A DNA stretch of 64,000 bases from Arthrobotrys musiformis (Eukaryota > Ascomycota > Orbiliomycetes > Orbiliales > Orbiliaceae), in NCBI GenBank assembly GCA_036971715.1, contig JAVHJL010000008.1, positions 2,046,001-2,110,000 on the forward strand, written 5' to 3'. The first letter of the stretch is position 1. Each line of letters begins with the position of its first letter. Under the pieces are notes generated by a model that saw only the letters and a list, made by a program, of their open reading frames with translations, was not told where the DNA came from and ran no database searches. Positions 57,086 through 64,000 of the stretch are shown here, in pieces. Made by a program: the position numbers and the translations under genes.

Positions 57086-59634
57086 ATGCCTAGATGCGTG
57101 CAGTGCACTATCTCAAAGAAAAAGGTAAAATTTTAAATATGTATGGTCCATTTTAATTCTTCTTTCAAAGCTAAACACCAGGGATGTATATGTATAGTGC
57201 AACCCCGGGAACCGCGAATGGCCGGACTTGTGTGAGCTTTGTTTAAAATCGGGGCTTCCTTGCTCCCCCTTTATGGATAGAGACGAGTTCGACAGCCTAT
57301 CCCCCAATGATCTCGCTGGATACCAAACAAAGATATCTGTCCGGAGCCCTGGTGAGATGTACGTTGCCTCCTGCGCTAATAAGTCGATGTGGGAAGAGCT
57401 CTCGTAACATTATTTCATGTTATAAATAGAATCGCGGATATTGATTGTTTATTTTATCTTCGAGCCGGCATTATAGAATGGGAATCGCAGTCTTCGACAA
57501 GAGGGTGTTCTAGCAGCCGCTGTCCAGACTGGGATCGAGTGGAGGGGGTGCTCTTCTGTCGGATAGAATCCGTTATCATGGAAATTCGACGTGAGGCTTC
57601 ACTGACCATCCGCCAACTAATAGCGGGGGGGCGGGGAACTGAGGCATACTTCCTTGCTCAACTACTGGAAAAGGGAGACTCATATACCAATAAAGTCATT
57701 ATCCCAGAATATCTCATTCGGCCCTCTCTGTCTACCGCTTCAAACTCAGATATACATAAAGAGTTCGACCCCGCCTTGTTGGACCGATCTGCAGGGCTCC
57801 TATTTCGTTGGTTCAAAGGGACTAATCCTGAATGGATTCCTAAAACTACATCCCCGAATCCATCCCCATACATGGCTGTCTCTCGGGCAATAAATAAAGA
57901 AGATTCGGCTCGTCTTCATAAAATACTTAAGGCTGTGGCTGAGCGGTGCCAAGGTTCAGCTGACGATCGGGTGGATATCCCCATCTCGAAGGCTTCGACA
58001 AGCTCAACTTCCATAACGAGGCTAGGTGTGATCGGTGTCGTGTGGAGTATAAAGACATTTTCGTGCGGATTGACCCTCCTTTATTGAGATATCTTAGGGC
58101 GTGGCCTAATATCAACTGGCTCCGGGAGAACCACATGCACAGCAGAGCAGGTGGCCTCTTCAATTTGGCCAACACAGAAACTATCACAGGAGCTGCTGGT
58201 TCAATGAACTTGAGACAAGAATCACTTTTGCAACTGATGCTGAAGGCGGATAAATTCTCGCATTGGATTAAAGGCGCTTTGGCTCTCAAACATCCTGGTC
58301 GCCTGGATCCCACAATTATTCACGCGTCGAATTGTTTGGGGCGGATTCCAATTAGGGAAGCGTCGGAATTCGAGCTGGAGGTAGATCGTTTCTTTGAGAA
58401 GGTCCAAATCTCGCCAACGGCAATCCAGGTTTCCAGAGAAGAGATACTACATGCTGGATGGATCCCACAAAACTTAACAATCGGGGCCTTTGAAGGGATA
58501 GAGATGACACCGCTGATGTATGCGCTCTACAAAAGACGTTACGCAGTTGTCTGTGCTATCTTAGCTACGGAAAATACCACTTTGATAACTGAAACTTCTC
58601 GCACCCCCATTTCCGCCATAATAGCTATCCCCGGAGGTATGAATAGCTCTGGGCCCTACCTTCCCTTTGGGCCTATACATGTTGCAACTTGGACCTACAT
58701 TTGCTATAATACTTATAGCTCAGACGGTCATGATATTAATCTAGTCCAATTATTTTCGATCTTATGCCAGAATACACACAATTTCGCTGGGGCTTTGGAC
58801 TTTGCGGTCAAAACAAGAAATCGTGGCTTGCTCGCTGTCTTGGAAGGAATTACTTCGAATAAGGGTTACCTTCAACTCTTTGGGTGCCCTCGGAATGATC
58901 TAGCGGCTCAAATTTTAGCTTCGATGAATTTATACGGAGAACTGTGGTGCCGCGAGGATTGGGAATTTATCTTGCCGACCCCTCTTGGAAAAGAATTACA
59001 GAAAGCTAATACCGGATTGAAATTCATTTTCTGGGACTCCCAAAAAGAGTTCGGGGATGAGGGCAAGCGGGACTTTGGTATAAACGGCAATGGGCTTGAA
59101 GGGCTCAATCAAAAAGGCAACGATGATGCAAATATCGACGACAGTCACTTCTCTCAAATAAATAAGCGGCCCGAAGGGGTTGGCGGTTTCAAAAACCGCA
59201 AGGGATATAACGGCGAATACCAGCGGAAACGGCAAAAAGGAAATGACCAAAACAACGACTATAAAGACCAGACCCAAAGCAAAAGGCTAGCTCCGGGTCT
59301 ATTGGACACCAATACTCCTGATTCCCATACTGCTACCACAGATGAGCCAGCTAGCTCATCGAAGAAGGGAATGTTGCGACACCCCACCCACATTATGACT
59401 ACAAGCGCTATTCAGCAGCGGTCGTCGAAAGGTACTTATGGAAGTAAACCTAATCACGGTCTCAGCATAATGTCACTAGCTTCAAAAGCGCCAGCTTCCA
59501 CAGCATCATCGGGCGTCAGCGTAATTTCTTTAGGGGGCATGCCATTTATACGGCCGCGGGGGAAGGTATTCAACACGGAAAAAACCCAGCTGAGTGAGGA
59601 GCCCGAACCGATGGTCATCGACTCTATGTACTAA
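57086..59634 (+). CDS. Large N-terminal Cys-cluster protein with apparent one-base frameshift
   Basis: The family is not named with certainty. Exon 1 is 57086-57124 and exon 2 is 57198-57358 (donor GTACGT); exon 3 starts at 57430. The N terminus forms a Cys cluster (MPRCVQCTISKKKC, then LCELCLKSGLPCS) resembling fungal Zn-cluster DNA-binding heads. The frame runs to about 57980 (ADDRVDIP), then sense continues in a different frame (HLEGFDKLNFHNEARCDRC) through to 59634. No credible intron bridges them; one extra C in the CCCC run at 57979-57982 would make the frames continuous. Downstream are an RCDRC pair, an ankyrin-like segment (GIEMTPLMYALYKRRYAVVCAIL) and a charged Gly/Asn/Lys-rich tail with Ser-rich end. 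It may be a real lesion, a sequence error, or an odd intron. Confidence 0.68.
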
Positions 59635-59910
59635 AACAACTTAATTCGAACATGAGCGAAACTAAGCTCTTATAAGGTCTGTCAGGAAAAGGGAGTACAG
59701 GGGAAAAGCAAACCAGATAATATTTTTAATTACGAGAATGTGATATTGTGCATTGTGTATTGCCTGCCGATTTTCGGCTACTTTCCATCGGCCTATTTTG
59801 TTCTCTTTTTTTGCCCCAAATGTATAATTATTTTATGGCATATCTAATTAGCTGTATTGATGGCTCTGAGAGAGTCAATTATCACGAACTGTTCATAAGA
59901 GTATATCTAG
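59635..59910. other. Short intergenic between convergent genes
   Basis: These 276 bases hold both 3' flanks. Nothing else is seen. Confidence 0.55.
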
Positions 59911-60859
59911 CTACTCTGCAGGGATAAGGCCGATGTTCTTCAATCTACCTTTGCAACGAGAACGGAGAAGTGACAGACACAAGGGGAGCTTGATATTTCC
60001 ATCGTAGCCTTCAGGAAGGCTAGAACCGTAAAGGTCCCCGAGGAGGATGTAGGGATCCTCTTCCTCCGTTATTGGCCAAATACTCTAGGTAACATATTAG
60101 TTAGACGTACATTCAAGAAGACTAAAGCCTTGGTCATACCTTGGTTTGTCGAGTGATTTCTCCGTCGCGCTGGCATGAAATTTCTAGAGAACCTCTTACG
60201 CCCGTCTCTCCTCTTGTAAACTTAACTATGATTACTACCCTAACGGCCCCTCCACTTCCCTGCAACCAAATGTCACGGTTGAGCCTTAATCTAGAGAGCG
60301 ATTCGCTCCAGCCAACTTCCATGACTATAAAAGGCCAATGAGATTCATCGAGCCATATGGCACTATCCGCTTCCTTGATGGTGCCGATATAGGGATACCC
60401 GAAGTCCTTGTGTGCTACATGGCGACATACTAATTAGTGTGCCGCAAAATCCAGCTATGGTTTGGCGTGGGGAACCCACTCTCTGACAGCAACTGGAAAA
60501 CATCAAAGTTGGCTGCTGGAACTAGCCTGGCCCAGGTGATGAAAAATACAGACACGAGCCAGCCGCATGGCTCTGCTTTTATTCCCTCCGGCAGTACAAC
60601 AGTTATTGTTTTAGACAAGCTGTCGAATGAAAACCTATCAGGGCATCATTAGCCGCAAGGAAAATGAGAATTTGGATTTATGGAAATCGACGTACTTGAA
60701 CCTTCTCGACTCGAGATTGTTAGAAGGATCGCATAACCTATCGTGGATGATCCTCGCTTCCTCGCATTGGACGTTGCTGAATGTGAGCAGACAATTTCCA
60801 TCGGCACCATAACTTTCGACAGCTTCAAGGATCGCCCCAAAGATTTCATCGGACTGCAT
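59911..60859 (-). CDS. Fungal protein with EVGWSES nuclease-like core, four exons, ~255 aa
   Basis: Exons 60859-60696 and 60634-60480 join (GTACGT...GATAG), followed by exon 3 ending at 60140 (starting at 60414 or 60429, both in frame) and exon 4, 60084-59911 (GTATGA...CCTAG). The result is 255 or 260 aa. The centre has the order GYPYIGTIKEADSAIWLDE, then FIVMEVGWSESLSRLRLNRDIWL, then RVVIIVKFTR. This arrangement (Asp-containing strand, E-V-G-x-S-E-S strand and helix, then a Lys-containing strand) recurs in a large group of uncharacterised fungal proteins and resembles the PD-(D/E)XK nuclease fold; I infer that and do not claim activity. Exon 4 gives a typical tail (DLYGSSLPEG ... KLPLCLSLLRSRCK). 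The intron between exons 2 and 3 uses a GTGGGT donor and is the least certain. Confidence 0.75.
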
Positions 60860-62127
60860 CGTAGAAAGATGGCTATAGAGCTAGAGGTACTAGAGGGTAG
60901 AGAGTTTGGTGGTGGGTACAGTTATTAACTCTATACCCGGATATATCGATATTGGGGGAGTTTCAGGTGTGTATCTATAATGTCGGATAAAAGATACTTA
61001 TCCCCCGCTATGTAATTATTTAACGTAGAGCAAGTGTGTGCGCACATCAAAATTCGGCCAAAAGAATGGTTAGGGTCGGAACAACTGCGCAAATTGGAGC
61101 AAATATAATATAGTGATATCGCAACTGATAAACGCCTACACACTCTACAACACAACGCTGAGCTTTCGCACCACCAGTCGTTATCGCTGCGTTGCCATTG
61201 TTGGTTCCTGGGAACGGGACTAGTTTGGTTCCACAAAACTACCATAACAAGTAATCTTTCGAGATGGGAAACTACCTATTGTAGCAATTCTGAATCAACA
61301 AACGTGCGACCGCAACACTTGGACTAGACAGCTACAGCCTGCTCGTCGCCAGACTTCAGATCCTTCTAGTAGTAACTGTTAACTGCTTCTTGCTGGATTT
61401 GCCCGCATGATACATTAGAAGGATACACTACTCATTGGTGAATCGTCCGTCGAACCTGCCGGCTACGCACCATGCAAATGCAGTTTGGCTTGTTATGGTT
61501 CCGTACCTAGATATATATATGCAGATTCTGTTGAAGTGAAACCTCCCTGTCTTATCCTCTTGCCGTCCGTCACTTGCCTTCCATAATTCGGCTCTATTCC
61601 CTTCTTTACTATCTCTTTCCTACGTATTTATTTCAATTAGTCAATCAATCGATTAATTTGATTTTTTCTATAAGTATTTAAAATAAAAATGGAAAATCGT
61701 CCTCGAAATTTCCTAAGCAGGAAATGCCTTTTGCCAGCGCTCGTCGCGCTGGCACCAAAATCTGACCCCAACACCAACAGCCGGTGGAGTTGCCGCCGTG
61801 CGGGATCAATTGGAAAGGCTAGCAGTTTCAGCCTGTTAAAATTGGAAGTCCCTTCGGGCCCTCCTTTTGCGAAATAACCCATCGGGGAGTGTAGATTGGC
61901 TCGTTAGCATCAAGTCCCTTTTTTCACTTAACGACATTCTTTTCCTTTGCAACAGAGCCGCAAAATGAGGCTCCCGTAGCTTTTTATCGGGGACCTTTTC
62001 GCATATATAACGCCTTTAAGCCTCTTACGTTAGGTTAATTGCTCTCCGCATTCCCAAGCTTTTTTTTCCTACTGCGACGTAACGTTAGCTTCGCGGCGCC
62101 CCGTTGGGAACCAAAAAAGGGAACACA
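60860..62127. other. Intergenic between divergent genes
   Basis: This holds the promoters of 60859 (minus) and 62128 (plus). It contains a 9-bp perfect inverted repeat at 61732-61754 and a 62-codon plus-strand frame (61689-61877) without recognised motifs. Confidence 0.45.
61732..61754. repeat. Perfect 9-bp inverted repeat, 5-base loop
   Basis: TGCCAGCGC and GCGCTGGCA are separated by TCGTC. The stem is GC-rich and would form a stable hairpin in RNA of either strand. No gene ends immediately before it, so a terminator role is not supported. Confidence 0.55.
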
Positions 62128-63226
62128 ATGCGACTCCATCCACGCGGATTTCCCCTCTTTCTTTTCCTTGCGCAGATAATAGCGCCAACGACAACGGCGC
62201 AAGGCACCGGTCGGTTTTTTATACAACCCGAAGGTCTCGACGAAAGCGCTACTGGGGATGATCGGTTCGATTCTTCGATACAATGGTATATTGGCGATCA
62301 AGTGACAGTGCGGTGGGAAGCTGAGTTCGATAGTGTTACCTTGCGACTTTGGCAGGGTGTTTTTGAGGGGAAGTATTGGTATAATGATTTATTGAGTAGG
62401 TATTTCTCTATGGTCGTTGCTTTTGGGATATTCTAGATCGCGCGCACTGGCCGAGATCTAGGTAGATGTCCTAGACATCATACAGCGCTAGATGCGAACT
62501 TTCTCTAGATCTCTCCTAACTTTTTTTGGCCATGATCGCATAGGGGACGACCCGAATACACTTTCGTACACATGGACCGTTGGGCCCATCCTCTCACAAG
62601 CGCAAACACTAAACCTCCACTTCCAACTCCTCGACTCCTCGAATACGGAACGAAACTTCAATTCCAAAGATTTTAGGATCTACAATCGCACCGACACATT
62701 GACCGAGACGCTTATAACTACGACGAAAGAAAGAACGGTGACTAGGGAAGTGACGGTAACGCCTAGCGCGGATATTGAAAGTACTAGTACCAGTCCCAGG
62801 AGTACGCCCGCGGATATCGATACTCAGACTACACCGCAAGGCGATGAAACGAGTACGACAAGTAGTAGCAGCAGCATTAGCAGCGAAACCGAAGGAGCGA
62901 CAAGCATGGGCCCTGATGCGGTGACAACATCAGAGGGTTCTCCTGAATCTACAAATTTAACGGATACAACTAGCAGCAACAACAACACGGCTATGAAGGT
63001 TGGATTGGGAGTTGGTCTCGGTGTAGGACTACCACTGTTGGCTCTTATCGGTGGGGGGCTATACTTCTTAGGGAAGAGACGCGGAGGAGCAGGAGATGCG
63101 CTACCACATATGCCGACGGTACCGCCCGTAAGTTCAAGAGGGGCGGAAACTGGCTGGTATGGGGGCACTGTTGGCGGTATTGAAAATACAGGGAGCCAGG
63201 TTGGCGGAGCTGTAGGAGGGAGGTGA
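62128..63226 (+). CDS. Single-pass plasma-membrane surface protein (sensor-like), two exons, 316 aa
   Basis: Exons 62128-62395 and 62544-63226 join in phase (donor GTAGGT, acceptor CGCATAG). A signal peptide covers residues 1-~24 (ends APTTTA). An extracellular domain of ~110 residues follows, with VTVRWEAEFDSVTLRLWQG, the spliced LLRDDPNTLSYTWTVGP and LHFQLLDSSN, an Ig-like beta pattern seen in fungal Ser-rich membrane proteins. A Thr/Ser stalk (~125-235) precedes one transmembrane helix (~240-262, Gly/Leu/Val-rich: GLGVGLGVGLPLLALIGGGL) and a basic stop-transfer KRR. The short cytosolic tail is Gly-rich. The layout resembles Wsc/Mid2-type wall sensors, but no WSC Cys domain is present, so the sensor role is inference. 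Confidence 0.85.
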
Positions 63227-64000
63227 TGACAAGAAGTTTTTGAGATGACGTTATTTTGTTCTTTTCGTGCGCTGCGTCGTATTTTCCTTCGGTTGGCCAC
63301 TGTTGATACCCAGCGCTGCGATCCTTCTAGATTTTTGCTTGCTGCGCATGATGGGAACTACTTGCGTAGTATATATATTTTTCTGTGATTTCAAGGTATA
63401 TAACGAGGAGATGACTTAGTACTTAATATATTATGACTTCAATTCTTCCATGATTATCTGTATCGAAACACATTAAATTTGATCAAGCATGCTGCTTAAA
63501 AGCCAGTAACATCACAATCTACGTCATTCGAACACATATATCAAAGGAGAGGAATGGGTTTTTATTGTTATATAAGTTCAATGAAAGAGTGACAAGGATA
63601 TCAAGAACGACTGAAGATATCAAGAACAATATGTAAATCGAGTAAAAGACTTCGACTAGGAAGTCAGTTTCAAGAGACAATCAAAAACAACGTGCCCACA
63701 TGATATCGACGCCAAAAAGGTATTGTGAAAAGTAAAAAAAAAGAGTAGACATCCCTCCCCATGAAAAAATCATATTACAAATCTCCCGTTAGCTCAAGTC
63801 AGGGAAAAAAAAAAGATCAAGAAATCGCTAAACCGCTCACAAGGTATATCAGACGTAATCAACGTGAGAAGAGAAAGAAAATAAAAAAGGAAGAAACTCA
63901 AGGAAAAAATGAATGTTGGTCATAGGCAATCACTGCCATGGGATGAATATGGAAAAAGAAACAGAAGGACAACAAAAATCAGAAAAAGAATCGCGAAGCC
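63227..64000. other. Terminal intergenic, A-rich
   Basis: 3' flank of the 62128 gene, then increasingly A/G-rich sequence at the window end. No gene is recognised; an off-window gene's 3' region may begin here. Confidence 0.5.

Noticed and set aside
61689..61877. 62-codon plus-strand frame containing the GC-rich hairpin
   Set aside because: Short, with no signal peptide or motif. The context resembles promoter DNA of the 62128 gene.
1..64000. Transposons, rRNA genes, CRISPR arrays, secondary-metabolite clusters
   Set aside because: I looked for reverse transcriptase, transposase or integrase motifs, terminal repeats, direct-repeat arrays and PKS/NRPS motifs and saw none. Homopolymer runs alone do not indicate mobile elements.

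Overview
This is a stretch of a filamentous ascomycete genome (Pezizomycotina, most likely a Leotiomycetes/Helotiales-type fungus). Genes carry short introns with GTAAGT/GTATGT-like donors, CTAAC/CTGAC branch sites and AG acceptors. The recognisable genes are fungal: GH62 arabinofuranosidase with a CBM1, Tsc13, glucosidase II beta, acyl-CoA-binding protein, a PAN-domain surface protein with the fungal DNCLRA motif. Intergenic DNA is long, AT-rich and full of homopolymer runs. I recognise no transposon, rRNA or CRISPR array. Exon coordinates were worked out by hand from splice signals and reading-frame continuity.

Layout. 1-23 kb is mostly housekeeping and metabolic: a nuclear-type regulator (1969-3928, -), N-acetylglucosamine-6-phosphate deacetylase (8136-9554, -), a disordered protein (12589-14602, +), acyl-CoA-binding protein (16057-16393, +), GH62-CBM1 (16957-18178, -), an HD-domain 5'-deoxynucleotidase (20832-21788, +) and Tsc13 enoyl reductase (22110-23162, -). 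24-36.5 kb is an accessory block in which all seven genes found encode predicted secreted proteins: two large Ser/Thr-rich surface proteins at the edges and five small secreted proteins between them. Four of the small ones share a short Cys motif and may be a diverged effector-like family. A tRNA-Ser(GCU) follows at 38.0 kb.

40-52 kb returns to conserved genes: a type II membrane glycosyltransferase-like protein (40578-42059, +), glucosidase II beta (43012-44806, -), a 12-Cys secreted protein (48124-48669, +), a CXXC zinc-binding UPF0587 protein spread over four short exons (48865-49539, -) and a RING/TRAF-type zinc-finger protein (50573-51893, +). 52.7-63.2 kb is again accessory: a PAN/Apple surface protein, a small secreted protein, a large Cys-cluster protein with an apparent one-base frameshift, a four-exon protein with a nuclease-like EVGWSES motif convergent to it, and a single-pass surface-sensor-like protein.

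Functional themes: secretion and cell surface (about ten genes), ER glycoprotein quality control (glucosidase II beta), ER lipid elongation and acyl-CoA handling (Tsc13, ACBP), and plant-polysaccharide/chitin use (GH62, GlcNAc-6-P deacetylase). This suits a saprotrophic or plant-associated mould, but lifestyle is inference.
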